Source: Paenibacillus sp. W2I17 (GTDB lineage: Bacteria; Bacillota; Bacilli; Paenibacillales; Paenibacillaceae). Taken from it: 64,000 nucleotides of DNA. Shown in pieces: positions 25,023 through 34,499 of this stretch. A model generated the notes under the pieces. That model was not told the DNA's origin, ran no database searches, and was given only the letters and a program-made list of their open reading frames with translations. The translations under genes were made by a program, and so were the position numbers. Every line of letters starts with the position of its first letter. The first letter of the stretch is position 1. The stretch lies in the NCBI RefSeq assembly GCF_030815985.1, contig NZ_JAUSXM010000001.1:310001-374000 (forward strand), given 5' to 3'.

Positions 25023-25976
25023 TTATTCACGGGCAAATTGTTGTTGAACAGGTTCAATGATTGCTCTGACTTCAGGTGTAAGCGTATCATTGTTCTGATT
25101 AAGAACCAGTAAAATTTTTTCCATAGTGTCCAGAAGAACACTCTGCGTATTGTGCTCCCGGTAAGCCAAAGCTTTCTCGTAAGCCTTTTTCACCTCAGGG
25201 TCCATGGTGCGAATTTCTTCGTCCGTGTACCAATCATAAGCAGGCGTATTGTCACTTCCGTAAAACAGATAATCCACAAATAACCCTTGCTTCACTGCTG
25301 ATGTGCGATTGGAATTCGGGAAGTTGTTCAAAAAGGCTTCTTTCTCCAATGCACGCTGGATTAATTCGTTCCAAGAGATGATAATGCCACCATCTGAAGT
25401 TGTCATTTGGTTGGACTCGGTAGCCATAATATTAATGTACGCAGCAATATCAGCCTTAACAAAAGGCTTGAACTTTTGATATATCTCATAATTGATGATG
25501 GGGTAATACAAGCCTTCACTGGTTTCCAGTTTGAACCCGAGATCAGATGCTTCCTGCAGAAGTTTCTTCGCTGTCGGATCTTTAATTTCTTTGAGCAGAC
25601 GACTATATGTAAGCTTCTGTTCGTAACCAAGTTGTTCATGGGCTTGAGATATGGTCTGTTGAAATTGTTCCGTATACATTTGGTAATCCATATCAGCCAA
25701 TTTCACGTTCTGCATGTTCTCCAGTTGCAGCGTCATTAATGTGGCCTGCCAAGGGCTGACTTTATCGATATGATTCATCAGGTATTTACGCGCTTTAACC
25801 AGACTTTCTGTGGACTTCAATGCTTCTGTTCGATAGGTTTGGAATTGATGATACACCGCTTTGGCAGCGGGGACAGATGCAGCCAGTGTTGTTGAAGGTG
25901 TAATTATTGCGCCAATGGCAGTACAGCCGAGAGCCATAGCCAGTAAACCAAGTTTAGCAGGTTGCTTCCATCTCAT
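25023..25976 (-). CDS. Secreted hypothetical protein
   Basis: 317 residues with a clear signal peptide: positive MRWKQPAK, a hydrophobic core to about residue 28, and a probable cleavage after TLAASVPAA. The mature part is helical, with no known enzyme motif seen; a SNQMTTSDGGIIISWNELIQ segment lies in the middle. No cysteine-based lipobox. Its role is unknown; a secreted or envelope-located binding protein is possible. Confidence 0.75.
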   Translation of the reverse strand: MRWKQPAKLGLLAMALGCTAIGAIITPSTTLAASVPAAKAVYHQFQTYRTEALKSTESLVKARKYLMNHIDKVSPWQATLMTLQLENMQNVKLADMDYQMYTEQFQQTISQAHEQLGYEQKLTYSRLLKEIKDPTAKKLLQEASDLGFKLETSEGLYYPIINYEIYQKFKPFVKADIAAYINIMATESNQMTTSDGGIIISWNELIQRALEKEAFLNNFPNSNRTSAVKQGLFVDYLFYGSDNTPAYDWYTDEEIRTMDPEVKKAYEKALAYREHNTQSVLLDTMEKILLVLNQNNDTLTPEVRAIIEPVQQQFARE

Positions 25977-26152
25977 TTTTATACCTCCCCATTAATGAAA
26001 AAAAAGCCATTTGAATTTTCTTATAACCGCATTTTTACCGTGTGTTATATGTATGATCCGTATGTTGAATATGTAAGTTCTGTCTTTGATTAAACCAGTT
26101 TCTGGTAAGCGAATCAAGTGTCTTCAGTAGGAAAATGATTACAAATAATGAA

Positions 26153-26194
26153 AGAACAGCCCCTAAAACCCGAAAGGGTTCAAGAGACTGTTCT
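26153..26194 (-). terminator. Terminator for the CotF-like gene
   Basis: AGAACAG/CTGTTCT outer arms with an inner AACCC/GGGTT hairpin, followed on the minus strand by TTCATTATTT. Confidence 0.65.
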
Positions 26195-26218
26195 AGGTAT
26201 TCGGACTTTATTTTCTAA

Positions 26219-26875
26219 TTAATGAAGTGGTTTATTGCTATTAGGCATCTGAGGTGCTCCGGTTGCTGGAATGTATGCCTGAAGCATCTGTTGTGTATCA
26301 CTTGGGGTGAGTTGAGGTACTTGGTAATAGGCGTTTTTATTCTGGAACATGAAAATTTCATAGGCCATCTCGATAAAATGCTGGATCTGCGAAGCGACGA
26401 CTCGGCGAACCGTTCCATTTGTGATCTCGCTGCAGGACATGCCGAGCAGACTCGCATGTGACTTGATCAGTCCCAGCATATGACCGCTAATCCCGGCATC
26501 CTTTACATCGGCCAAGCTCTGGTTTGGTTTTTTCGGTGCTGATGGCTTAAGGCCATATACCGGTGGTACCATGTTGGGGATCATATAGGTAGCTGTCTCT
26601 TGATGAGGCTTCTGTCCGGATGCAAAACACTCTGCTGTCAGATTGTACTGGGATAATATGAAATTGTACTGTCGGTCCAGAATGCCAATCAGTTCCTGGC
26701 TCTGCACAAATGTACGAAAGATCATGTATTGGTCCAGCACGTTAATGGTGGAGGACAGAATCTCATGCACATCGAACATCTCATGGCCGCCATGATTCAT
26801 GTTAGGGGTGACATTTGGATTAGCATTCAATGTGGGTTGTACTACATTCTGAGGGTTCATGGAATTTGGATTCAT
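26219..26875 (-). CDS. CotF-family spore coat protein
   Basis: 218 residues. The N-terminus (1-30) is Asn/Pro/Gln-rich (MNPNSMNPQNVVQPTLNANP), followed by a ferritin-like helical coat domain: EMFDVHEILSSTINVLDQYM, then MSCSEITNGTVRRVVASQIQ and FIEMAYEIFMFQNKNAYYQV. This is the layout of CotF-like proteins, which are assembled into the spore coat. GGAG lies 13 bases before ATG, slightly far. The Asn/Pro tail is similar in style to the repeat tail of the cupin at 20749. Confidence 0.82.
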   Translation of the reverse strand: MNPNSMNPQNVVQPTLNANPNVTPNMNHGGHEMFDVHEILSSTINVLDQYMIFRTFVQSQELIGILDRQYNFILSQYNLTAECFASGQKPHQETATYMIPNMVPPVYGLKPSAPKKPNQSLADVKDAGISGHMLGLIKSHASLLGMSCSEITNGTVRRVVASQIQHFIEMAYEIFMFQNKNAYYQVPQLTPSDTQQMLQAYIPATGAPQMPNSNKPLH

Positions 26876-26999
26876 TGTAAATTTGATTCTCCTTTGGTAA
26901 ATGGTATGATTCTAGTATGCTTGGAGAGTAGTAAATTTATGTATTGTGTATGGATAAAAGCGTAAGCACAAAAAGGAATAGGCATGGTGGTGGTTAAAG

Positions 27000-27536
27000 A
27001 TGGAAGAGACCGATTGGGGTGTAGCAAAGGATTTGTTCGTCAAACATTACGGGAGCGCTATACAGATGCATCGAGAAGGCGTGTATGCAGACTATAAGCG
27101 ATGGGACGTACCTCAAGAGTTAGAGGAACAATGGATAGGGGAGCGAATTCAACAATTAAGTTCCAAGCTGTCTATCATGAATTGGGATGCGGTCGATGAA
27201 CTTGCGTTGATTGCTAAACATCGGACAGAACCCAGTATAATTAAGACAATTACAGAATTTGCTTCAAGACAATCGAAGAGTGCGGACAGTATGGTTCGTC
27301 TCGTGTATGCCGAACGTCTGATTGAGCTGATTAAACGGTATGAATCTTCTCTGCCGATGGACAAGTTACGGGAAACCTATCAATTGACGATGGACTTGCT
27401 GGTTGATGTGGCAACGAAACCGTTGGTGCTTGATCCAGGCCATGAATTACAGCAGTATGGATTAAAGGATAAACGTGGATTGAATTTGCGTGTTGAAAAG
27501 AATAAGGAAGAAATCATCCGCTATTTTCGAAACTAA
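27000..27536 (+). CDS. Hypothetical helical protein
   Basis: 178 residues, soluble and alpha-helical. Motifs such as DWGVAKDLFVKHYGSAIQMHREGVY at the N-terminus do not identify a family. The ribosome site is weak (GGTGGTGG). It lies 14 bases before the next gene's annotated frame and is probably co-transcribed with it. Confidence 0.7.
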   Translation: MEETDWGVAKDLFVKHYGSAIQMHREGVYADYKRWDVPQELEEQWIGERIQQLSSKLSIMNWDAVDELALIAKHRTEPSIIKTITEFASRQSKSADSMVRLVYAERLIELIKRYESSLPMDKLRETYQLTMDLLVDVATKPLVLDPGHELQQYGLKDKRGLNLRVEKNKEEIIRYFRN

Positions 27537-27565
27537 TTGAATTTTATCAAGTGAGGTCAGAATCA

Positions 27566-28294
27566 TTGAGAAAACTGAATTATATTCGCATATTTATTTT
27601 CCTTTGTGTGGTCACAATAGTAACGCTTGGGTTGTACTATGTAGCCGCAGATTGGCTGGATCATCGTTATTTCCGCTTCCTGATCTGGAATCTGTTCTTG
27701 GGCTGGATTCCTTTTGTGTTCTCTTATGCATCCTATCTTCTAAGTGATATGAAATGGAAAGGTGCTGCATGGCTTGCAGTCGCAAGTGGTCTGCTGTGGT
27801 TGTTATTTTTCCCGAACTCTTCTTACATTGTTACGGATTTGGTTCATCTGACAGCGAGAAGTACCCGGTATTATGGTGGGAGCGGAGTGGACTACACGTA
27901 TTGGTACGACTTGAGTGTAGTATTAATGTTTGTCTGGACTGGACTCCTGCTTGGATTCCTATCGATGTATCAGCTTCAGGAAGTGATTTATCACCGAATT
28001 GGACGCTGGGCATCCTGGATCTTTGTACTGGTTGGCTGTGCTTTGGGAAGTTACGGAGTATTGCTTGGACGTGTATATCGACTGAATAGCTGGGATGCAC
28101 TGACGAATCGCGATACTCTGATTGAGCTGATGCACGAAAGTGTAAGCCGCCCGTCTCTGGCGTTTTGCTTGTTTTTTGGCACGTTTATCACTACAATCTA
28201 TGCCACATTGTATTATCTGATCAATACGAGGTCTCCCCGTGAAACGAAGAAGAGTGCAGGAAGTCCCGAGTCGGACCTGCAAGCGTTACGCTAA
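27566..28294 (+). CDS. DUF1361 integral membrane protein
   Basis: 242 residues with six to seven membrane helices. The DUF1361 features are visible: FLIWNLFLGWIPFVFSY, LWLLFFPNSSYIVTDLVHL and YWYDLSVVLMFVWTGLLLG. I chose TTG 27566 because GAGG (27553-27556) is well placed for it; a GTG at 27551 overlaps that site. Function is unknown for the family; the PNSPY/TDLxHL motif suggests a membrane catalytic or binding site. Confidence 0.82.
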   Translation: MRKLNYIRIFIFLCVVTIVTLGLYYVAADWLDHRYFRFLIWNLFLGWIPFVFSYASYLLSDMKWKGAAWLAVASGLLWLLFFPNSSYIVTDLVHLTARSTRYYGGSGVDYTYWYDLSVVLMFVWTGLLLGFLSMYQLQEVIYHRIGRWASWIFVLVGCALGSYGVLLGRVYRLNSWDALTNRDTLIELMHESVSRPSLAFCLFFGTFITTIYATLYYLINTRSPRETKKSAGSPESDLQALR

Positions 28295-28349
28295 CATTTG
28301 TTTTCTTAAACCCGAACTTATTAGATCTAATCTTAATGTACATTGCTTG

Positions 28350-28394
28350 AAGGGCTGTTCCAAGTCATACCCATGGCTATCGGAACAGCCCTTT
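28350..28394. terminator. Probable bidirectional terminator
   Basis: AAGGGCTGTTCC pairs with GGAACAGCCCTT (28382-28393) around a 20-base loop, between two convergent genes. The T-run is short. Confidence 0.65.
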
Positions 28395-28435
28395 AACATT
28401 GGATCGAGCGCAGGATGTTCTGAAGAAAAATACCT

Positions 28436-29449
28436 CTACTTATCAGAGATTAACTCAAGGATTGTTTTCACAACCAGTTCAGGTTCATCATGAATAATCA
28501 TATGACCACTGCGGGTGGCCACAATGAGCTGACTATCCTTCGATATGTTCAACATGTTACGCTGTCCCGATTGCCATATGGATTCGAGCTTCTGCCCAAT
28601 TTCAACCGGAATCCCTGCTTGAGCATAGTCTTGAGGACGTCCGCGTGCAATGATACGTACAGGGATTGATCCAAGACGTTGGCCACGAATAGCATCTTCT
28701 GTTGAATGGGCGTGGAGGGCTTCTTTTTCTTTGGCGTGAAAATAGGAAGGGGTAGCAATCACATTAACAAAAGTATCTCGATCTTGCTTGGCAACCAGAC
28801 CATCAAGCAAAAAGTCTGGGAATAATCTGAAAGCGCCAGATACCTTCAGTAAGGATAATAAGGAGGCAGGCGGGTTTCCCTGAAACTGAGCCTGTTCCAA
28901 CAAAGCCTTTGTATTCTTCTCATCATCCTCAGGTCTCGCATCAATGAGGACAAGGCTCTGAACCTCACTTGTATAGGTCTGTGCAAAGAGTCTAACATAC
29001 ATACCCCCAAGGGAATGACCTACCATAACGTATGGGCCGCGGATATTCTCCTTCTCCAGAGCTGCATGTAATTCTTTGACGATATTCGCACCTGTGCGTT
29101 CTGTAGGTGCAGATTCACTCCAGGCATATCCTGCGCGATCATACGTGACCACCGTTGCATGTTTGGCTAGTTCCGTCGGAATGTCTCTCCACGACAAACT
29201 GGTCTCACCACTTCCGGCCTCCATAAGTATGGTCGGCGAACCACTGCCTTGTTTATGAATGTGCAGCTGGTAACCGCCGACTTGAACTAACGTACCGGGA
29301 GGCGGAAAGTTTTTTTTGGCCTGTGACGAAGCAAACCACTCATACAAGAATGCTGCACCGATCAACAATAACATGGTGCAGAATAGCCTTATTATGAAGG
29401 TGGTAACTCTGAATTTCTTGCGTTTTGAGGCTGGGATCGTGGTATGCAT
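28436..29449 (-). CDS. Membrane-anchored alpha/beta hydrolase
   Basis: 337 residues from ATG 29449. A hydrophobic helix at about residues 13-36 anchors the enzyme, and the catalytic domain follows outside. The oxyanion strand is PTILMEAGSGETSLSW, the nucleophile elbow is VGHSLGGMY and the acid is likely in LVLIDARPED. The His is in SGHMIIHDEPE near the C-terminus. Substrate unknown (esterase, lipase or haloperoxidase-like). It is divergent from a TetR regulator, with a palindromic operator between them, so it is probably the regulator's target. Confidence 0.85.
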   Translation of the reverse strand: MHTTIPASKRKKFRVTTFIIRLFCTMLLLIGAAFLYEWFASSQAKKNFPPPGTLVQVGGYQLHIHKQGSGSPTILMEAGSGETSLSWRDIPTELAKHATVVTYDRAGYAWSESAPTERTGANIVKELHAALEKENIRGPYVMVGHSLGGMYVRLFAQTYTSEVQSLVLIDARPEDDEKNTKALLEQAQFQGNPPASLLSLLKVSGAFRLFPDFLLDGLVAKQDRDTFVNVIATPSYFHAKEKEALHAHSTEDAIRGQRLGSIPVRIIARGRPQDYAQAGIPVEIGQKLESIWQSGQRNMLNISKDSQLIVATRSGHMIIHDEPELVVKTILELISDK

Positions 29450-29486
29450 GATCTTATTAATTCCTCTCCATATGGCTGCTTTTATT

Positions 29487-29503
29487 TTAATACAATGTAT
29501 TAA
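29487..29503. promoter_or_regulatory. Palindromic TetR-type operator
   Basis: TTAATACAATGTATTAA is a perfect 17-base palindrome in the divergent intergenic region. A half copy (TGTATTA) recurs about 20 bases further at about 29519, next to the regulator gene. Confidence 0.7.
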
Positions 29504-29557
29504 AAAGATTATAGCACAGTGTATTACAAAAAGAGAAGCTTGATGTATAATGAGGTC

Positions 29558-30151
29558 ATGCCAAAAATCGTAGATCATGAAAGTCAAAGGAAAGTCGTTG
29601 CTGATGCAGCCATCCGGGTCATTCAAGAGCATGGGCTTGAGCATGCTACAGTTCGGAATATAGCAAAGGAAGCGGGATTATCTGTAGGTTCCATGCGTCA
29701 TTATTTTGCCACACAGGCCGAATTGTTCACCTTTTGCATGAATCTTTTTGCAGAACGGGTACAGAAGAGGGTAGAGGCGTTACAGATGAGCGGATCTGTA
29801 CTGCAGGATATGAAGAATCTGCTCTTGCAATTTCTCCCGTTGGACGAAGACAGAATGATGGAAATGGAGGTTTGGTTTTCGTTTACAGCCAAATTATTGG
29901 TTTACCCCGAATTAAAAAAGTTAAGTGATCAGATGCATCAGGGGATGTATCGGTCTGCTCAGTGGGTAATCCAGGAGTTGCAGAAGCAGGGCATGACACA
30001 TCCCGATCTGGATGCCGAGATGGAGACGGAGAAGTTATATGCTCTTGTAGATGGACTCGCCATTCATATCCTAATGCAGCCAGATAGACTTACAGTAAAA
30101 CGAGTGGAACAAATGATTGAACAGCATTTGAGTATGCTTTGTCAAACTTAA
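29558..30151 (+). CDS. TetR-family transcriptional regulator
   Basis: 197 residues. The N-terminal HTH (residues 1-55) carries ATVRNIAKEAGLSVGSMRHYF, typical of TetR, and the remainder is a helical ligand domain of the TetR_C_6 kind. In-frame starts also exist at 29543 and 29519. I prefer 29558 because MPKIVDHE is the usual beginning in this family. A TTACAA-N16-TATAAT promoter (29524-29551) would start transcription at or near this ATG, so the mRNA may be leaderless. It probably represses itself and the divergent hydrolase. Confidence 0.85.
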   Translation: MPKIVDHESQRKVVADAAIRVIQEHGLEHATVRNIAKEAGLSVGSMRHYFATQAELFTFCMNLFAERVQKRVEALQMSGSVLQDMKNLLLQFLPLDEDRMMEMEVWFSFTAKLLVYPELKKLSDQMHQGMYRSAQWVIQELQKQGMTHPDLDAEMETEKLYALVDGLAIHILMQPDRLTVKRVEQMIEQHLSMLCQT

Positions 30152-30293
30152 TCTTACGTTGCCTGAAGAAGGGTTATTTCCTTTTATAAGGAGTAATCCT
30201 TCTTTTTATGCAAATTTGGCAGGTATGCAGGATATGACGAAGAATTAAGAATGAGAATCTAATGAATACATAGACAAGTAGGTGAACAACAAA

Positions 30294-31316
30294 ATGTTGA
30301 ATGCAGTAGAGCTGACAACAAAAGTAGAAGAAGTCATGGAACGCGTGAATTTTTCGGGTGTTGTATTACTCCAGCAAGCCGGGAAAACCCTTTTGAATAT
30401 GAAACGTGGTTATGCGAATCGCAGTGAAGAGCTTGCCAATCAGGTGGACACACGCTTTGGAATTGCATCTGGATGTAAGATCTTCACCGCAGTGAGTGTA
30501 TGCCAACTAATTGAAGCAGGCAAGTTGTCTGCGGATTCCAAGCTTACGGATGTGTTGGATGTGGAGTTTCCACTATGGGACGAAGGAATCACCATCCAGC
30601 AGTTGTTAACACACACGTCAGGCATTCCGGATTATTTCGATGAAGAAGTGATGGAAGACTTTTCAGAATTATGGAAAGACAGACCCGTCTACGCGATGCG
30701 GCGATTAAGTGACTTTCTGCCCATGTTTCAGCATCTGCCAATGAAGTTTGCTCCGGGTGAACGTTTTCATTATAATAATGCGGGTTTTATTGTGCTGGGG
30801 CTTATCGTGGAACAACATTCAGGACTGTCGTTTACAGATTATGTGGAAGAGCACATTTTCAAAAGGTGTGGCATGAAGGACTCCGGTTATTTCGTAACAG
30901 ATCAGCTCCCGCGTAACACAGCTTTAGGGTATATCGATCATGAAGATAGCTCTTGGAATACTAATATGTTCTCCATTCCTGTCAAAGGTGGATCGGACGG
31001 TGGAGCCTATGTTACGGCACCGGATATGATTCGGTTTTGGGATGCTTTGCTGGGTCACCAATTGTTGAATGCAGAGACGACACAGCAGTTATTAACTCCA
31101 CATGCTCATCAAGAGGATGAAGAGTACTATGGGCAGGGTATCTGGATTGACCGCAAGAGGGAAGACATTTTCAAATTTCATGTTATGGGGTTCGATCCAG
31201 GTGTGTCGTTCATGTCTTCCGTGTATCCGGACTATGATCTACAACTGGTTGTGCTCTCTAATCAAGAGTCTGGTCCGTATCCAATAACGATTGCCATCGA
31301 AGAAGCTTTGGCATGA
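30294..31316 (+). CDS. Beta-lactamase-family (class C/PBP4*-like) serine hydrolase
   Basis: 340 residues from ATG 30294 (AGGTG nine bases upstream). The catalytic SxxK is in FGIASGCKIF, the Tyr motif is HYNNAGFIVL and QQLLTHTSGIPDY is the conserved class-C segment. No signal peptide, so a cytoplasmic peptidase or esterase rather than a beta-lactamase. A second, unrelated-in-detail member lies convergent at 31401. Confidence 0.87.
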   Translation: MLNAVELTTKVEEVMERVNFSGVVLLQQAGKTLLNMKRGYANRSEELANQVDTRFGIASGCKIFTAVSVCQLIEAGKLSADSKLTDVLDVEFPLWDEGITIQQLLTHTSGIPDYFDEEVMEDFSELWKDRPVYAMRRLSDFLPMFQHLPMKFAPGERFHYNNAGFIVLGLIVEQHSGLSFTDYVEEHIFKRCGMKDSGYFVTDQLPRNTALGYIDHEDSSWNTNMFSIPVKGGSDGGAYVTAPDMIRFWDALLGHQLLNAETTQQLLTPHAHQEDEEYYGQGIWIDRKREDIFKFHVMGFDPGVSFMSSVYPDYDLQLVVLSNQESGPYPITIAIEEALA

Positions 31317-31323
31317 CAAATAA

Positions 31324-31368
31324 ACCCTCAACCAATGGTCAGGTTATGGCCACAAGGTTGGGGGTTCA
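31324..31368. terminator. Bidirectional terminator between the two serine hydrolases
   Basis: ACCCTCAACC pairs with GGTTGGGGGT; flanked by A-rich and T-rich bases. Confidence 0.6.
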
Positions 31369-31400
31369 TTTATCAGACAAGATAAAAAGAATGCCCGTGT

Positions 31401-32381
31401 TTATAACATCTTCCATAGCTCAGGGGCGATTAATCGAGGGAAAACATCCAGCGGAGGTTTCTCTTTCTTTCGTTTGTCATTGGTTAGCACCGTAACAAGT
31501 TCGAGCTCTGGGACAATATATACAAACTGACCACCAAATCCTCGCGCGTAATAATAATGGAGATTGGGTTTGTCGTCTTCAGCAGCAATATTTTCGGAGT
31601 CAGACCTTTCGTTCGGATAGACATCCACCCACCAATGCCAAGCATAACTCCCGTGATTCGGTGGAGTGACTGTAATGAAAGGCTGCGTCGAACGGGATAC
31701 GAGATCACTTGAAATGAGAGACTCACCCTCCCACATACCTTGCTGTAGAAACAGCTGACCGAATTTCAGCAGATCTACGGGTAACATCTTAAGACCGAAT
31801 CCGCCAGTATGTACACCTTGAGGGTCACTTTCCCATTCATAATCCTTAATTCCCAGCGGTTCAAAAAGATAACGTTCCGCGAACTCGGCTACGTTCATAC
31901 CTGCATTTTGCATCAGGATGGCGGATAGGATCTGTGACACTCCTGAGTTGTACTCCATATATGTACCCGGTACATGGCTTAAGCGTTGCTCCAATGCAAA
32001 ATCCACCCAATGATTGGTGCGGGTCATGCGAGGGAATGAATTCTGCCCGCCGAACTCGTCCCAGTTGAATCCGGCTGTCATGGTAAGCAGTTGTTCCAGC
32101 GTGATCGCTGGTTTGCGCGGATCAGGATCGGATGTCAACTGTGGAAAAAAAGTGGAGATTGGGGTTGTTGCCTCTGGTAACAAACCTTTATCCATCGCTA
32201 TACAGATGAGGGCGGATAGCACACTCTTGGTACATGAATTGATTTTTGCAATATCAGTCGCAGCCTCTTGGTTGCGGTAGTGTTCGTACATAATCTCACC
32301 GCGTACGCTGACGAGGCAGCTTCGCAGATCCAGCGGTGGAATGATATGTTCTAACTTGGATGACAGTGATGAAGGATTCAT
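31401..32381 (-). CDS. Beta-lactamase-family serine hydrolase
   Basis: 326 residues. SxxK motif in KINSCTKSVLSALI, Tyr motif in YMEYNSGVSQIL, and LEQLLTMTAGFNWDE marks the fold. The C-terminal region YYYARGFGGQFVYIVPELELVTVLT matches the third class-C element. No export signal. AAAGGACACT upstream of ATG. It shares only the fold pattern with the neighbour at 30294, so a recent tandem duplication is unlikely. Confidence 0.86.
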   Translation of the reverse strand: MNPSSLSSKLEHIIPPLDLRSCLVSVRGEIMYEHYRNQEAATDIAKINSCTKSVLSALICIAMDKGLLPEATTPISTFFPQLTSDPDPRKPAITLEQLLTMTAGFNWDEFGGQNSFPRMTRTNHWVDFALEQRLSHVPGTYMEYNSGVSQILSAILMQNAGMNVAEFAERYLFEPLGIKDYEWESDPQGVHTGGFGLKMLPVDLLKFGQLFLQQGMWEGESLISSDLVSRSTQPFITVTPPNHGSYAWHWWVDVYPNERSDSENIAAEDDKPNLHYYYARGFGGQFVYIVPELELVTVLTNDKRKKEKPPLDVFPRLIAPELWKML

Positions 32382-32634
32382 AGTGTCCTTTCTGTGCGGT
32401 TGATTTGTTATAGGATTTTGTAGAAATAGGTGTCCATTATCTTAGCATACTCCCGAGGTAGGGCTCAACCAGCGCTACATTATTATGTCAAAGCAAGCAT
32501 GCAAAATGCGATATCTTATGAAAGCGATAAGAATCATATGCGAATATTGCATAATTCCCCAGCATTGTCTGTCAAACTTATATAATTGTCATGAGAAGAG
32601 CACAAGACATTTATTAGAGAAAGGGGGATGTGAT

Positions 32635-32904
32635 GTGGGAAATATAATAGAAGAACTATATTACGGTAATCTGAGACCAGAGGAGAATATTGTTCCTCAA
32701 GATTCGGAGTATCGATCCATTAATAAGGAGATTACAGCTAATATCGAAAAATTTCAGAAAAAGCTTTCGGAGGATGACTTTAAACAGTTGGAGGAACTAT
32801 TAGATATGATGGACCAAGTTCACTCTATGCATTCTAAAGAGGCTTTTGCGAGTGGTTTCAAAATTGGGACGTTGATTATGATCGAGAGTGGTTTCACAAG
32901 CTAA
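32635..32904 (+). CDS. Small hypothetical protein (DUF6809-like)
   Basis: 89 residues from GTG 32635, with GGGGG seven bases upstream. The frame is open further up (from 32485), but that part looks non-coding. Sequence starts IIEELYYGNLRPEEN and is followed by an amphipathic helix pair with FQKKLSEDDFKQLEELL and EAFASGFKIGTLIMIES. Small helical proteins of this look (DUF6809) occur in Clostridia and Bacillales near mobile elements; function unknown. A TATAAT at about 32580 could be its -10 element. Confidence 0.65.
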   Translation: MGNIIEELYYGNLRPEENIVPQDSEYRSINKEITANIEKFQKKLSEDDFKQLEELLDMMDQVHSMHSKEAFASGFKIGTLIMIESGFTS

Positions 32905-33189
32905 TATTTTGATTTTTCAAAATTTGTGGTTATATAGTTAACCTCTTTCCTATTTAATATATGGAAGAGGTTGTTACTATTATGAACATGTCAATATAGG
33001 AAAAATATCATATGAAAAATGAACTATGTTAGTGCGTATTAAGGTTAGAAATGGTAAAATATCAATGCCTAAACATGGAACAAGTAGATGAAAGATAATT
33101 AAATATAGGAAATAGTGTAGAATCAGTGTTTTAGCAAAAGAACTTTTTAGTAAATTATAGTAATCTAATACTGAATTGAGGAATTAAAC

Positions 33190-34497
33190 ATGGCGATTAT
33201 TGACGTAATTAAGTATGATGGCTCACCTGATGTGTTTGCTTGGAAACATCCCGAGACTGAACTGGGAACATGGACTCAGTTAATTGTGAATCAATCTCAA
33301 CAAGCAATTCTTTTCAAGGATGGAAGAGCGCTTGATATGTTTGGACCCGGAAGGCATACTCTGAGTACTGCGAATATCCCGATCTTGAACCGTCTCGTTA
33401 ACCTTCCGTTCGGAGGAAAGTCACCTTTTGCAGCAGAAGTATGGTATGTCAATCAAGTAAGCGCATTGGACGTTAAATGGGGAACGGCGAATCCGATTCA
33501 GATCCAGGATCCCAAGTATAATATTATTGTTCCCGTAAGAACATTTGGACAAATGGGAATTAAAATCTCGGATTCACGAAAATTTTTGGTCAAGCTTGTG
33601 GGAACACTGCCTGAGTTTAACCAAGTGAATATGATTAATTACTTCCGTGGGTTGATTATCATGAATATTAACTCCATGTTGTCATCATATCTAATACATA
33701 GAAAAGTAAGTGTTTTGGAGATCAATGCATATATCGCCGAGATATCACGACATTTTGCAGATACGGTAGCTTCTACTTTTGAAGAATTTGGTATTGAGTT
33801 AATCAACCTGTATATTCACAATGTTAATCTGCCTGAAGAAGACCCTTCAGTCATTCGATTAAGAGAAGCGTTGGCACGCAAAGCTGAGATGGATATTATT
33901 GGGTACACATATCAGCAAGAACGTTCGTTTGATACGCTTGAAGGTGCAGCGAAGAATGAAGGAAGCATGCAGTCAGACATCATGGGCGCAGGGCTTGGTA
34001 TGGGCATGGGGGTTGGTCTGGGTGGTTCTTTCAGTGGCGAGATGTCCCAGATGTCTAAAGTGATGTCTACGAAGGAAACGCCTGCAGTAAGTATATGTAA
34101 GCAGTGCCATCATCCGAATCAGGAGAACAGCTCTTTTTGCAGCAAATGTGGCAATTCATTAGCCGAAAAATCGGTAGCAACAACAGATTGCAATAATTGT
34201 GGACATGCCTTGCCAAAGGGAACCAAATTCTGTCCTAACTGTGGTGACAAATACCACGCGTGTCCTTCATGTGGGGCGGATAATGCGGAGAACGCATTGG
34301 AATGTATCCAATGTCATCAACCGATGCCTAGCCCATGCCCAAATTGTAACCATATGAATTCCGGTCATACAAAATTCTGTGGCAACTGTGGCACAGGTTT
34401 AAGCTTGAAATGTAGTCGTTGCCAACATGAAGTAAAACCCGGCCAGAAGTTCTGTCTCGATTGCGGAAACAATCTGCAAGAAGGAGGACAGGCATAG
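33190..34497 (+). CDS. SPFH-domain protein with C-terminal zinc-ribbon array
   Basis: 435 residues. Residues 1-260 are the virion-core/SPFH (band 7-like) domain found in B. subtilis YdjI: FAWKHPETELGTWTQLIVN, then FGPGRHTLSTANIPIL and a long helix. A Gly/Met-rich linker (about 262-285: MGAGLGMGMGVGLGG) leads to a C-terminal array of zinc ribbons, with eleven CxxC-type pairs including CKQCHHP, CSKCGN, CPNCGDK, CPSCGAD and CLDCGNN. SPFH proteins organise membrane assemblies; the ribbons would bind partners. First gene of an AT-rich four-gene cluster with small zinc-ribbon membrane proteins downstream. Confidence 0.87.
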   Translation: MAIIDVIKYDGSPDVFAWKHPETELGTWTQLIVNQSQQAILFKDGRALDMFGPGRHTLSTANIPILNRLVNLPFGGKSPFAAEVWYVNQVSALDVKWGTANPIQIQDPKYNIIVPVRTFGQMGIKISDSRKFLVKLVGTLPEFNQVNMINYFRGLIIMNINSMLSSYLIHRKVSVLEINAYIAEISRHFADTVASTFEEFGIELINLYIHNVNLPEEDPSVIRLREALARKAEMDIIGYTYQQERSFDTLEGAAKNEGSMQSDIMGAGLGMGMGVGLGGSFSGEMSQMSKVMSTKETPAVSICKQCHHPNQENSSFCSKCGNSLAEKSVATTDCNNCGHALPKGTKFCPNCGDKYHACPSCGADNAENALECIQCHQPMPSPCPNCNHMNSGHTKFCGNCGTGLSLKCSRCQHEVKPGQKFCLDCGNNLQEGGQA

Positions 34498-34499
34498 TG

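Noticed and set aside
32485..32634. N-terminal extension of the small protein at 32635
   Set aside because: The extension is Cys/Ile-rich without coding character, and the GGGGG site fits GTG 32635.
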